51,204 bases of DNA from Bacteroidales bacterium. Lineage in GTDB: Bacteria; Bacteroidota; Bacteroidia; Bacteroidales; VadinHA17. The notes beneath the pieces were generated by a model. It was not told the DNA's origin and searched no databases. It saw only the letters and a list, made by a program, of their open reading frames with translations. Where the stretch lies: assembly GCA_003157015.1 (NCBI GenBank), contig PMIJ01000193.1:1-51204 (forward strand). Reading direction: 5' to 3'. Numbering within the stretch: position 1 is the first letter of the stretch; each line of letters starts with the position of its first letter. Below, piece after piece: positions 18,381 to 27,509 of the stretch. Made by a program: the position numbers and the translations under genes.

Positions 18381-19043
18381 TTAAATAATTTCAATTTCTG
18401 TAAATTCCCTGATAAATAAATGAGGTACGTATTCCTGAGAAAATATTGTCATATCAGGCATATGAATATTGCCATCATCTAATACACCAATACAGCACCA
18501 ATGCAGCTTTTTGGGTGCTAAAAAATCAATCTTAAAGTTGTCTCCAAAATAGTAAAATTGACCCTGAGAATCATTTTTTTGGAAATATTTATAAACAGCT
18601 TCATCAGGTTTTCCGACCCCAAATTCCTCTGAAATAATAATTTCATCAATTAACTTATCTAATCCGAGTGCCTTAATTTTATTATGCTGGGTAATTTTTC
18701 TTCCATTTGTTATTATACCCGTTCTTCCGCTCTTTTCTTTGATGCTGATTAACATTTTCAATACTCCCTCCTTCAATGATATTTGAGGAATATGACTTCT
18801 ATAAGTATCGAGGAGCGTATCTACTCTTAAGTTCTTATCGGGGAATCTATTTATGACGTATTCAAAAGCGTTACCGCCCGTTTTGAATATATATAACATT
18901 TCTTCGAATAGATGGAAATGAGAGTCAGGTTCTAAATCTCTGGCAATGAATGTAAAAGCAGATTTTAAAAAATCTATCTCATGATAAAGTGTATCATCCA
19001 GATCAAATACAAAACATGTTCTATTTGTCGCCTTTATAATCAT
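18381..19043 (-). CDS. HAD-superfamily hydrolase paired with ATP-grasp
   Basis: This is a HAD phosphatase-like protein of about 220 residues. Motif I is CFVFDLDDTLYHE (D14 and D16 from this start), motif II is GIITNGRK, the conserved lysine lies in FGVGKPDEAVY, and motif IV is FYYFGDNFKIDFLAP. I chose the ATG at 19043, giving MIIKATNRTC. It overlaps the ATP-grasp gene by 23 bases, and a longer reading from 19100 adds an unrelated hydrophobic stretch. HAD and ATP-grasp genes often occur as adjacent pairs in glycan and natural-product clusters. The phosphatase may remove an acyl- or sugar-phosphate related to the ligase step. The exact substrate is unknown. Confidence 0.8.
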   Translation of the reverse strand: MIIKATNRTCFVFDLDDTLYHEIDFLKSAFTFIARDLEPDSHFHLFEEMLYIFKTGGNAFEYVINRFPDKNLRVDTLLDTYRSHIPQISLKEGVLKMLISIKEKSGRTGIITNGRKITQHNKIKALGLDKLIDEIIISEEFGVGKPDEAVYKYFQKNDSQGQFYYFGDNFKIDFLAPKKLHWCCIGVLDDGNIHMPDMTIFSQEYVPHLFIREFTEIEII

Positions 19044-19992
19044 AAACCAGAATTTCATCATCAAAACGTAACATAAGCAAGTTTTCGACCCAATTATCAA
19101 AAAACGGGATTTCTTCGTTAAATAAGTATTCCTTTATAATCATTTCAGGAAAATTTGCTTTTGCCAAATATGATAGAGGATAACCTCCACCAAACCGTGG
19201 ATTTATTTCAATTCCAAATATTTCGTCGGATAACCTGTTTTTAAAAACCTGTAATGTTATACATCCAATAAAGCCAGGACAGTATGAGAACTTAGAACAA
19301 ACAAGTTTATACAAGTCAGTTTTTCTTGTTACACCTTTGCTTACTTCTCCGGTTCTGATCTCAATTCTTTCTCTCGGGACTGCACATTTTAAATAATGGT
19401 TTTTATCAAAGTATAAATCTATCGTAAACTCAACATATAGTTTCGGACTTAAATATTCCAGAAACATCATTTGTCTATTGTTAATTAATGAGTCACTAAG
19501 CTGACTTTTGTTCTCAATGGTATTTACTCCGATGCTACTGCTCCCATCAAAAGGTTTTACAAAAATCGGAAAATGCGGATTTTCAGGATCAATATCCATA
19601 GCTCTTGGAAATCCTATGGAATCGAAGTACTCATGTGTTTTTCTTTTATCTCTGCACATAGAAATGACATCGATTGAAGAAATAATAGGAATGATACCTT
19701 TTTCTTTTAATGTGGCAATATTTTCTGCAAGCATGATTAATTCAATATCTATAGTAGGAATTACTATTTTTATATTGTTTGCAGTACAAATTTCAATTAT
19801 TTTGCTCACATATAGCGGGTCCGTAACCCTGGGGACCTGAAAATAACCATCCGAATCACGGCAAGCAGGAGATAATTCAGGTTTATAATCAACTGTTAGA
19901 ACTTTACTATCCGCGAAGCATTTATTCAGCTCTTTTTTAAAAGCCCTGACGAGGGAAACCCTCCTGCCTGCTGATGAAATAAGAATATTCAT
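19021..19992 (-). CDS. ATP-grasp ligase, carbamoyl-phosphate-synthase/PylC-like
   Basis: This 323-residue protein has an N-terminal pre-ATP-grasp Rossmann domain (MNILISSAGRR, then AACRDSD-like sequence and IVIPTIDIE). The ATP-grasp core has FVKPFDGSSSIGVN (144-157, with K146 binding ATP) and the Mg-binding GIEINPRFGGGYPLS (260-274, with E262 and N264). The fold joins a carboxylate to an amine through an acyl-phosphate. Its gene overlaps the sugar transferase upstream (ATGA) and the HAD gene downstream. It occupies the position between PglC-like and PglE-like genes where a PglD acetyltransferase is common. Amide coupling of an amino acid or other acid to the 4-amino sugar is inferred. Confidence 0.82.
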   Translation of the reverse strand: MNILISSAGRRVSLVRAFKKELNKCFADSKVLTVDYKPELSPACRDSDGYFQVPRVTDPLYVSKIIEICTANNIKIVIPTIDIELIMLAENIATLKEKGIIPIISSIDVISMCRDKRKTHEYFDSIGFPRAMDIDPENPHFPIFVKPFDGSSSIGVNTIENKSQLSDSLINNRQMMFLEYLSPKLYVEFTIDLYFDKNHYLKCAVPRERIEIRTGEVSKGVTRKTDLYKLVCSKFSYCPGFIGCITLQVFKNRLSDEIFGIEINPRFGGGYPLSYLAKANFPEMIIKEYLFNEEIPFFDNWVENLLMLRFDDEILVYDYKGDK

Positions 19993-20633
19993 TTATTTCC
20001 TTTAAACTTTTCCATTGTTTCGCCATGTACATTATTAATATCAGATCTTTTTATAACTCTTAGAAATGTTTTGAAAAGTATTCTCATATCCAATACAAAG
20101 GATACATTTTCAATATAATATATATCAAGTCTGAATTTGTCTTCCCATGTTATTGCATTTCTTCCATTAACTTGAGCCCAACCGGTAATTCCAGGTTTAA
20201 GATTATGCCTTTTTTTTTGCAAATCGTTGTAAAGCGGTAAATATTCAACCAACAAAGGTCTTGGTCCTACAAAGCTTAAATCCCCTTTTATGACATTAAA
20301 TAATTGCGGAATTTCATCCAGACTTGTTTTACGTAAAAATTGACCAAAAATTGTGAGTCTTTCACTATCGGATAACAAGATACCCTCTGAATTCTTCTCA
20401 TTTGTCATTGTCCGGAATTTATAAATACTAAATAATTTTCCATTTTTACCAGGCCTACTTTGATAATACAGAACAGGACTACCAAACTTAATGTAAACTA
20501 TGAACCAAATTATAAATATTATGGGCAGTAATAATAAACTTAATAAAAATGCAAGAACGATATCAAATACCGGTTTTATGTATATCCCATAAATTTTCAA
20601 AGACTTCTTATCTCTTAATTCCGACTTTTTCAT
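19989..20633 (-). CDS. Initiating sugar-1-phosphate transferase, PglC/WcaJ-type (monotopic PGT)
   Basis: This 214-residue protein has one N-terminal re-entrant/membrane segment (about 18-50) followed by the catalytic domain of polyprenyl-phosphate phosphoglycosyl transferases. Motifs in order are YKFRTM (71-76), RKTSLDEIPQL with the D106-E107 dyad that forms the phospho-sugar enzyme intermediate, FVGPRPLL (121-128) and LKPGITGWAQVNGR (145-158). The short length matches PglC and lacks the extra N-terminal domains of WcaJ. It should transfer a modified HexNAc-1-phosphate to undecaprenyl phosphate at the inner face of the cytoplasmic membrane. It overlaps its GT4 partner by 26 bases and the ATP-grasp gene by ATGA. 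This is the second initiating enzyme in the window. Confidence 0.92.
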   Translation of the reverse strand: MKKSELRDKKSLKIYGIYIKPVFDIVLAFLLSLLLLPIIFIIWFIVYIKFGSPVLYYQSRPGKNGKLFSIYKFRTMTNEKNSEGILLSDSERLTIFGQFLRKTSLDEIPQLFNVIKGDLSFVGPRPLLVEYLPLYNDLQKKRHNLKPGITGWAQVNGRNAITWEDKFRLDIYYIENVSFVLDMRILFKTFLRVIKRSDINNVHGETMEKFKGNK

Positions 20634-21792
20634 TGTACTCAGTTAACCATGCTTTTGAGATTTCTTCCATTGTAAAACTGTTTCTAACTCGTTTTAGAGC
20701 TGCTTCTCCCATCTGTTCCCGTAATAATTTATCAGTTGCCAGTCTGTGCATTGAAGTATATATTGAAGCAATATCTCCGGGTTTATGAAGAATACCGGTT
20801 GATCCATCATCGATAGCATCTCTTATTCCATAAATATCAGAACCTATTGAAGGTATCCCTGTAGCAGCAGCATCAATAATAACCGTTCCAAATCCTTCCC
20901 TGTAACTGGGCAAACAAAGAATATCCGAAGTATTTAAGAATCTTTCATGACATTCTGTAAATCCCTGAAATATAAGTTTTTGAGAATATTCAAATCCTAT
21001 AATTAATTTTATCTCACCTTTTATGTTTTCTTCATCAGGTCCAACAATAAGCAGAGTACAATTCAGCTCTTTGACAATCTGTGAAAACGCCTTAGCTAAG
21101 TCAATAACTCCTTTGTCTTTTGTCAATCTGCATAAAAGCAGGAAAACAATTTCATCATCATGTATGGATAATTTCTCTCTCATTTTGTTGCGAATATTTT
21201 TATCAGGGTGGAAACGGTTCAGATCAACCCCGCTGATGGAACCCTCGCCTAATACAGATATTTTCTTTTTGCTTACAACTTTCTCCTGCACCAAAAAATA
21301 CATTTGCGATTTGCTGTCTGCAAAGCAACTTGTGCATAAAACTCCGATTATTTTGTCTAATAGCTTAAAAAAGAAACGCTTTATTCCTGTCATATTTGCC
21401 CAAACCTGTCCGGTATAAGTATGAAACCGGTTATTGATACCTGACAGGAATGCTGAAATCATAACCAATATTCCAACTTTTGAAGTAATTGAATGAACGG
21501 AACTGAATTCGTGTCCTCTAAAGATTTTAAATAGTGAAATGATTGTTTTTATATCGTGAAAGATTGAAATTCTTCTTACAATCGCGACATGAATGAAAAC
21601 TGCATTTTTTTCTACTTGTTTATAAACATTTTGATCTATAACTATCTTGAGGTTTGCCTGTTCATTCTCGCCATGAATATTCGAAATCACATATACATCA
21701 AATTCTGACGACAAATACTTTATATGATTTTGTAAAAAAACGAATACAGTACTGGGACTTGAAGTTATTATAGCAATTTTATTTCTAGACAT
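20608..21792 (-). CDS. Family 4 glycosyltransferase, PglA-like
   Basis: This 394-residue GT-B enzyme has KIAIITSSPSTVFVFLQNHI at the start and a C-terminal donor domain with FLLLCRLTKDKGVIDL, LLIVGPDEEN, and CLPSYREGFGTVIIDAAATG, an E-x7-D variant of the usual E-x7-E. The arrangement, directly upstream of and overlapping the PglC-like transferase gene, matches PglA, which adds the second sugar to the undecaprenyl-diphosphate carrier. The overlap of 26 bases suggests translational coupling. The donor is likely UDP-GalNAc (made by the 4-epimerase at 44437) or another HexNAc, but this is inference from the Pgl precedent. Confidence 0.85.
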   Translation of the reverse strand: MSRNKIAIITSSPSTVFVFLQNHIKYLSSEFDVYVISNIHGENEQANLKIVIDQNVYKQVEKNAVFIHVAIVRRISIFHDIKTIISLFKIFRGHEFSSVHSITSKVGILVMISAFLSGINNRFHTYTGQVWANMTGIKRFFFKLLDKIIGVLCTSCFADSKSQMYFLVQEKVVSKKKISVLGEGSISGVDLNRFHPDKNIRNKMREKLSIHDDEIVFLLLCRLTKDKGVIDLAKAFSQIVKELNCTLLIVGPDEENIKGEIKLIIGFEYSQKLIFQGFTECHERFLNTSDILCLPSYREGFGTVIIDAAATGIPSIGSDIYGIRDAIDDGSTGILHKPGDIASIYTSMHRLATDKLLREQMGEAALKRVRNSFTMEEISKAWLTEYNEKVGIKR

Positions 21793-21805
21793 TTGCTATC
21801 AATAA

Positions 21806-22756
21806 TTAGAATTTTTTCATGCTTTTATAGTATTGCACCAATTTAAAGATTCCTTCTTCCAATGTTAGATCATGATGATAATTTAATTCGTTCATGATCA
21901 GCTCTGGGCTATAAACATGAGAGTTTGTGAGAGCTTCGATACGGCTGCTGGTTAACGGGTAATGTGGAATATATTGTCCAACAGCAGTGAATAATTTTAC
22001 CAGATATTTTGATAATCTGATTTTAGGAATCGGTTTATTCAGAGCATTGCATATAGTAGAAACAAAGAGTTCAATCGTAACCCGGTCAGAAAGAATATAA
22101 GTTTTCCCTTTGGCATTTTGAGCTTGACCACATAATACTAACGCAGTTACAACATTCTCAACCGGAATAAAATTTGCTGATGCTCCTTCCTTCCCTATAA
22201 ATGCAAAAAATCCTTTGTCAATTATTTTTATCATTTGCAGAAGCGATTGGTTTTTCATTCCTTTTCCAAAAACATTGGATGGTCTCAATATTGTATAAGT
22301 AAACTTATTATCCAAGCCTGCTTTTTCTACAATTTCATCAGATTTTAACTTGGTAATTTCATAATTATTGTAAGGATAAGGATGAATTCTTTCCGTAATA
22401 AGTCCACTTTTAATTTTCCCATAGACACCTGTGCTGCTAAGTTGGACCCAGTGTTTAATAATACCAGTGGACGCATTGACCAGATTCTGTGTGCCAATTA
22501 CATTTATCTTAAACATTTTTGATTCATCAAGAATTTCGGCAGCACAGTGATAAAGAACATCAACACCTTTTACAAAGGAAGGTAAAGAATCACCAGCGTC
22601 AGATAAATCGCCATTTACAACCTGCACCTCAACTGGAAAAGTTAATTGATCCTTATTTTTGCGTGTAAGGATTTTAACTGAATTACCGCATTCCAAATGC
22701 TTAAAAACTAATTCTCTTCCAATAAAACCAGTTGCCCCGGTTATAGCGACTTTCAC
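21806..22756 (-). CDS. NAD-dependent epimerase/dehydratase (extended SDR)
   Basis: This 316-residue SDR has the intact GATGFIG loop (7-13), YHCAAEI, QLSSTGVYG, the catalytic pair Y132/K136 in NYEITK, and RPSNVFGKG. The best GTG start is at 22756, four bases after the stop of the upstream GT2 gene. Proteins of this type act as 4-epimerases or 4-keto reductases on nucleotide sugars. Its position before the PglA/PglC-like genes suggests it may finish the first or second sugar of module B. The substrate is unresolved, and it is clearly distinct from the SDR at 8199. Confidence 0.78.
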   Translation of the reverse strand: MKVAITGATGFIGRELVFKHLECGNSVKILTRKNKDQLTFPVEVQVVNGDLSDAGDSLPSFVKGVDVLYHCAAEILDESKMFKINVIGTQNLVNASTGIIKHWVQLSSTGVYGKIKSGLITERIHPYPYNNYEITKLKSDEIVEKAGLDNKFTYTILRPSNVFGKGMKNQSLLQMIKIIDKGFFAFIGKEGASANFIPVENVVTALVLCGQAQNAKGKTYILSDRVTIELFVSTICNALNKPIPKIRLSKYLVKLFTAVGQYIPHYPLTSSRIEALTNSHVYSPELIMNELNYHHDLTLEEGIFKLVQYYKSMKKF

Positions 22757-22759
22757 AAA

Positions 22760-23683
22760 CTAAGTATTAGATTTTTTACTTCCTGAAAATATAATCACAA
22801 TTTTTAATAATAAATTGTCCAGCAATTTTTCCCTTCTAACTGTTTTAAAATCAAACAAGAAAAAAAATTTTGAAGAAAAATCATCAGCCGATTTTAAAAA
22901 TCGTTCAATCTTATTTTTATTTACATCTGATATCAGATCCTGATAATTAGATTTAAACTCCTGAACCTGATCATACACTTTATAGATCAAAGTGTTTAGC
23001 TTACGCTTTAACCTTCTTTGATTTTTTTCAATGAACGAAGTTGTTCCGCCTAATACATTAAAACGATGCTGTCTGTATTTAACAGAGACATTAGATTCCT
23101 GAAATACTTTACCAGTTGCTGATATAGCCAGATACATCCACCAATCGTGAATTACTGCTTTTTTAGGAGTATACAACTGAAGAATTTTTAAGGCGGCATT
23201 ATTTATGCAAATTGTGCACCCAGGTATGAGATTTTGAACCAGGGCATTAGTGAATCCAATGTGTTTATAAATTGGCGAGCGGCTGATAAAATTGAGATCT
23301 TCATCGACATATTCAAAACCGCAGGAGCATAATAATGGAGAATGAGTGTTTTGATATTCAATGAATTTAACTGTATTTTCTATTCTTGATTGTAGCCATA
23401 CATCATCCTGATCAGCTAAAATAACCAGATCAGAGTTTAATGGACATGTGTTCAATAATTCAAAAAAACTTCTGCTTACTCCTATATTCTCTTTTAGTAA
23501 TAATTTTACCTGTTTATATTGTTTTTCGTATCTTTTCAATTTTTCAATAAAATCAAAATCGGTCGACCCATCGTCGCGAATAAGTATATCAAAATTTCTA
23601 TACGTTTGATTTAAAATACTCTCGATCTGTTCATCAAAGAATAACTGGCCATTAAAAGTTGAAATACATATTGTTACTTTCAT
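22760..23683 (-). CDS. Family 2 glycosyltransferase
   Basis: This 307-residue GT-A protein has MKVTICISTFNGQLFFDEQI, RDDGSTD (36-42) and the metal-site block LADQDDVWL (89-97). The DQDDVW form is common in rhamnosyl- and fucosyl-type transferases of surface-polysaccharide loci. The C-terminus is a basic tail after a helical region, with no clear membrane helix. It overlaps the next GT2 gene upstream by four bases (ATGA), and the pair is probably co-translated. The sugar donor is unknown, with GDP-fucose (made from gmd/fcl in this locus) one possibility. Confidence 0.87.
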   Translation of the reverse strand: MKVTICISTFNGQLFFDEQIESILNQTYRNFDILIRDDGSTDFDFIEKLKRYEKQYKQVKLLLKENIGVSRSFFELLNTCPLNSDLVILADQDDVWLQSRIENTVKFIEYQNTHSPLLCSCGFEYVDEDLNFISRSPIYKHIGFTNALVQNLIPGCTICINNAALKILQLYTPKKAVIHDWWMYLAISATGKVFQESNVSVKYRQHRFNVLGGTTSFIEKNQRRLKRKLNTLIYKVYDQVQEFKSNYQDLISDVNKNKIERFLKSADDFSSKFFFLFDFKTVRREKLLDNLLLKIVIIFSGSKKSNT

Positions 23684-24522
23684 ACAAGAAATAGTTTTTC
23701 CGTTACTATCTTCATTTTTAAAAGTAAACGCTTAAAATGATTTATTCTGAAACCGAGAGAATTTATCATTTGGTTTAGTTTAATATTATCTCTCATTACT
23801 CCAGGTAATTGAGCCAGTCTGAAATAATAGTACTTAATATTTGTTCTTTTCGCCCCGATTACATTATTACCATGTTGCCTGTACAGAACTGTAGGTTCAT
23901 CAATAAAATCCACAAAACCATAATGTGAAACCTTCAAAGCAATCCATAGATCATGCATCAAAGATTTTGACGACATAGGTAAAGATATCTCCTTTGCCCT
24001 CTGGTTAATCATTATTGTACAACCTGTTACCGGGTTTGAAATTGACAATAAATAAACATCTTTGGAATGATTAGGGTTCGTTTTCTGATATCTCCACATT
24101 GAATTATCCAATATGTTCAGTTTATCATCAACAATCTTCAAATCAGTAAAAATCAGGATAGGTTTAAGTGGATTAATAGATTCAGTTTCTATCATTTTGT
24201 TAAGAGTTTTTTCAATCTTAAATGGCAACCACACATCATCATGATCGCAAAACATGTAATAAGTTGAATCCACCTGAGATAGCAGTGTCATGAAGCTATT
24301 CTTTGCGCCTAAATTTGATAATCCATCTCTGCAAAAAACAATGTTATCATACTGTTTACAATAATTATCAATAATAGAAATGGTATTATCTGTTGATCCG
24401 TCGTCTCTGATATATAATACCCAATCTTTAATTGTTTGTGTTAAAACAGAGTTTATTTGGTCCTGTAAAAAGGCTTCACTGTTATATGTGGAGAGAAGAA
24501 TTGATACTTTGTCTGTTAACAT
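23680..24522 (-). CDS. Family 2 glycosyltransferase
   Basis: This 280-residue protein starts with KVSILLSTYNSEAFLQDQI, has RDDGSTD (39-45) and FCDHDDVWLPF (91-101), and continues with the CTIMINQRA and LYRQHGNNVIG blocks shared with the GT2 genes at 22760 and 25703. The three look like diverged copies of one transferase type. It overlaps the polymerase gene by seven bases and the next GT2 gene by four. It should act in the cytoplasm on the growing lipid-linked repeat unit. Confidence 0.87.
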   Translation of the reverse strand: MLTDKVSILLSTYNSEAFLQDQINSVLTQTIKDWVLYIRDDGSTDNTISIIDNYCKQYDNIVFCRDGLSNLGAKNSFMTLLSQVDSTYYMFCDHDDVWLPFKIEKTLNKMIETESINPLKPILIFTDLKIVDDKLNILDNSMWRYQKTNPNHSKDVYLLSISNPVTGCTIMINQRAKEISLPMSSKSLMHDLWIALKVSHYGFVDFIDEPTVLYRQHGNNVIGAKRTNIKYYYFRLAQLPGVMRDNIKLNQMINSLGFRINHFKRLLLKMKIVTEKLFLV

Positions 24523-25706
24523 TCCTTCATCTCATAAGATGGATTCAATGCGTAAGAATACGCAGATAACAATACAAGCATACCTGTCGATCCCAGCAAG
24601 AGTGGATTAGTGCCACCAACAAAAAGATAAAACATGTAACCTACAAACACAGGAATCCACAACTCCAGTATTTTCCTTTTTTTATATATTAGAAAAAGAG
24701 GGTAAAAAAACAGAATGATAATGACAGCGGCACCGATTATTCCAAACATCCTTAGAATTTCGAGATAACTCCATTCAGTTTGTACTACCATCGAACGCCT
24801 GCCTTTGGAATAAAATATACTGCCGGCTCCCTGCCCTGATAAAAGAATGGTGGGATGTTTTATCAGCAGTTCTGAATATGAATCGAGATTCGCAAATTTA
24901 ACTTTATTTGAGGCTTCACTTTTTTCTGATATTAATGAAAAAATCAAAACACTAAATACTAATAAAAACGTCACAAAGATCGGGATGAGTAGTAATTTAC
25001 CAACATCAGAATGCGATAACCTTAGTAAAAGATTGAATGCAAAAATTAAAACGACCGCTAACATACATGCCCTGGTGCCTCCCAAAAAAAGTGTTATAAG
25101 CAACAATGACATCATTATAAAATACTTTCTGCCTGCACCTTGCCCATTAACACATTTATAAGTATATATCGACGCCGGGACTATTAAAACAGGAAGAGAC
25201 TTATAAAAAAAAGACACAAACTCTCTTCCTAAAAATGAGCGCCTACCAGTCATCATTGTAGTATCATGCTTTATGAAAAAAGTATATAAAGCATTGAATA
25301 AGTATGGTTTATAGAAAAAAACAATTGAAGTATAAATTACTATAACGCAAATGACAAGTGAAGGGAAAGTCAGTTTGTCAATAATTCGGTATTTATCGAT
25401 CCAAAACAGAAGTATTAATGAACTAAAACCTTTTAAGATACCTAGGGTAAAAGAATAATCAAACTGGTAAACAGCTACATATCCTGAAATAAAAGATATA
25501 ACAATAATAAAATATACGGCCACTATAATCAGCACTGCGTAAATCTTAACTTTTGGATAATGCAAGGCACTTAATGCTACAAAAACTACAAAAACAATAT
25601 TCTTTAATTTTAATATTGAATTAGTGGGATCAACTAACAATATAAAAACGAATACTGACAGTGTGAAAGATAATATTTTATCAGATGTGGCTAAATATTT
25701 CCTCAT
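24516..25706 (-). CDS. wzy: O-antigen polymerase/ligase family membrane protein, module B
   Basis: This 396-residue protein has about eleven membrane helices. It shows the family motif GGTRACMLAVVLIFAF in a central helix. The large periplasmic loop follows, with TILLSGQGAGSIFYSKGR and then QTEWSYLEILRMFGIIGAAV, equivalent to the HN/E-xxYLxxLxxxGxxG box of Wzy/WaaL. Length is typical. It overlaps the GT2 genes on both sides by a few bases, so it lies inside a tightly coupled glycosyltransferase block and most likely polymerises the module B repeat unit. A ligase role cannot be excluded. Confidence 0.82.
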   Translation of the reverse strand: MRKYLATSDKILSFTLSVFVFILLVDPTNSILKLKNIVFVVFVALSALHYPKVKIYAVLIIVAVYFIIVISFISGYVAVYQFDYSFTLGILKGFSSLILLFWIDKYRIIDKLTFPSLVICVIVIYTSIVFFYKPYLFNALYTFFIKHDTTMMTGRRSFLGREFVSFFYKSLPVLIVPASIYTYKCVNGQGAGRKYFIMMSLLLITLFLGGTRACMLAVVLIFAFNLLLRLSHSDVGKLLLIPIFVTFLLVFSVLIFSLISEKSEASNKVKFANLDSYSELLIKHPTILLSGQGAGSIFYSKGRRSMVVQTEWSYLEILRMFGIIGAAVIIILFFYPLFLIYKKRKILELWIPVFVGYMFYLFVGGTNPLLLGSTGMLVLLSAYSYALNPSYEMKEC

Positions 25707-26644
25707 ACCATTCTTTTTGAATTGCTATTTGCAATTTTCAAAATCAATTTAAATACCGAACCGTTACTATTGAATCCATTCTTTAAAACCTTGGATATTT
25801 TAAAAGTAAGACTGATTTCTTTGTCAACTACTTGAAAATAGTCTCTTATTATTTCTTTGTCTGAGTCACAAAGCTTTTCCTTAAATTTATTCTCAAAGAT
25901 TAACAAAGTTATTTTCTCACTTTCATCTGCAATAACGATTTGTTTTTTGAAATAATTCCTTACTCTTTTTAAGACAGAAAATGAATTTATTCCGATTTGA
26001 TTATTAGTGTGTTGACGATAAAGTGACAAGGGTTCAGAGATATATCTCCTCACTCCGAAGCATTCTGTGACAAATGAAATATACAAATCATGAAGAGGTA
26101 CGCTGTCAGGCAGTGGGAAACATATTTCCTTTAAAGCTCGGTTCATCATTATCGAGGCCCCCTGAACTTTTGGATTACCAAATAATAAGTTTTTCAAACC
26201 TGAACTACTTCCTTTGCTATTAATAAACCGGGTGCGGGTGTTCTTTAAATTTTCATCGACGACAAAAACATCGTGGTGAACAAGAATTGGTAAGTCAGGG
26301 TTTTTATTTTCTTCAGTCACCATCCCGTTGTAAAGTGCTTCAATTTTACCGGACATCCACACATCATCCTGGTCCGACAATGCAATATATTCACCTGAAC
26401 ATAAACTTATAGCTTTTTCAAAGTTTTTAACAAACCCGAGGTTTTTATCGTTAATAAAATATTTTAAGCCATGTTTTTCTTTATAATGAACTAATATATC
26501 TATAGTATTATCTACCGAACAATCATCACAAATAACAATCTCATCGGGTAATAATGATTGTGCATAAATCGATTCCAGTTGATCTTTAAGATACTCACCT
26601 CCATTATAAGAAGCTATTGCAACAGATATCTTACAATTGACCAT
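25703..26644 (-). CDS. Family 2 glycosyltransferase
   Basis: This 313-residue GT-A enzyme has ISVAIASYNGGEYLKDQLES, CDDCSVDNT (39-47) and the metal-site block LSDQDDVWM (89-97). The acceptor-side block LYRQHTNNQIG resembles the GT2 at 23680. The N-terminal 10 residues overlap the GT2 gene upstream by 14 bases and the 3' end overlaps the polymerase by ATGA. Homology style suggests a hexose or deoxyhexose transferase, but no donor can be assigned. Confidence 0.87.
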   Translation of the reverse strand: MVNCKISVAIASYNGGEYLKDQLESIYAQSLLPDEIVICDDCSVDNTIDILVHYKEKHGLKYFINDKNLGFVKNFEKAISLCSGEYIALSDQDDVWMSGKIEALYNGMVTEENKNPDLPILVHHDVFVVDENLKNTRTRFINSKGSSSGLKNLLFGNPKVQGASIMMNRALKEICFPLPDSVPLHDLYISFVTECFGVRRYISEPLSLYRQHTNNQIGINSFSVLKRVRNYFKKQIVIADESEKITLLIFENKFKEKLCDSDKEIIRDYFQVVDKEISLTFKISKVLKNGFNSNGSVFKLILKIANSNSKRMV

Positions 26645-27452
26645 ATCTTCCTCTTATAAAATGAGAAATTCCCTTAAACATGTAATTCAATGTTGTAGTT
26701 TTATTTTTTGAATAATACAAATTATTATATGCATATTCGAAATACCAACGAATTCGTTTGAGGACCAGAGTTGGAAATTTAAGGCTATATTTCTTCCAGA
26801 TATATAAATTATTTCTGGTTATATAGTAAATTCTTGAGTTGTTGTGAATAGTAATTTCCCGACCATTTTTGTAAACAGGATTTCCGAGCTTATGCTTAAG
26901 TTCAATGTTACATTGAATGATATTATAGCCTTTCAATATAGCTCTCAAACAATAATCATGATCAATTTCATCGATGAAAAGTTTTTCATTAAAACCTCCG
27001 ATAATAGAAAATGCATTAAGATTTAAAACATTCCCGGATGTCATTACAATAGAGACAAATGATTTTTTTACATTTCCTTCAATACCATTTTTTGATTGAA
27101 CATGAGTTGGACTAAATAACGCAAGACGATCTTTATTTTCATGTTCATCAAATATTTTGAAATAAGAATTGTCGATGAAACTGGAATCCTGATCCATGGT
27201 AAGTAACCATTCATAATTTTTTTCTAAAGCTAATTTAGCTCCAACATTCAATGCTGAAGCAATTCCCAGGTTTCTGCCATTGTTTGAATATTTTATTTTT
27301 GGATTATTCTTTAAAAGATCGACTAATTCAATATTAAGAACATCAGAATTATCTACAGCATATAATACATTAACTTCACTTAAATAGGTATTGATATTAT
27401 TCCAGACGCTATTGTCTGGATTATATAAAACTATAACTCCCGCTATAGACAC
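26631..27452 (-). CDS. Family 2 glycosyltransferase, rhamnosyltransferase-like
   Basis: This 273-residue protein matches the rhamnosyltransferase (RfbF/WbbL-type) branch of GT2. It has GVIVLYNPDNSVWNNINTY at the start, AVDNSD, NNGRNLGIASALNVGAKLAL (57-76), LLTMDQDSSF (83-92) and LFIDEIDHDYCLRA. The start is GTG at 27452, since no ATG is available upstream in frame and this residue fits the family N-terminus. No dTDP-rhamnose genes are in the window, so the donor may be another deoxysugar such as GDP-fucose or the CDP-linked sugar. It overlaps the next GT2 gene by 14 bases. Confidence 0.86.
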   Translation of the reverse strand: MSIAGVIVLYNPDNSVWNNINTYLSEVNVLYAVDNSDVLNIELVDLLKNNPKIKYSNNGRNLGIASALNVGAKLALEKNYEWLLTMDQDSSFIDNSYFKIFDEHENKDRLALFSPTHVQSKNGIEGNVKKSFVSIVMTSGNVLNLNAFSIIGGFNEKLFIDEIDHDYCLRAILKGYNIIQCNIELKHKLGNPVYKNGREITIHNNSRIYYITRNNLYIWKKYSLKFPTLVLKRIRWYFEYAYNNLYYSKNKTTTLNYMFKGISHFIRGRYGQL

Positions 27453-27509
27453 TTCAGTTATGAAATAAGGTTAATATTCTAATGAATTTATCCATACGAT
27501 TTACGAAGC

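Noticed and set aside
17732..18388. A 218-codon open frame on the plus strand opposite the PglE-like gene
   Set aside because: It is a shadow of a well-supported aminotransferase gene, has no recognisable domain, and lies antisense to the conserved active site.
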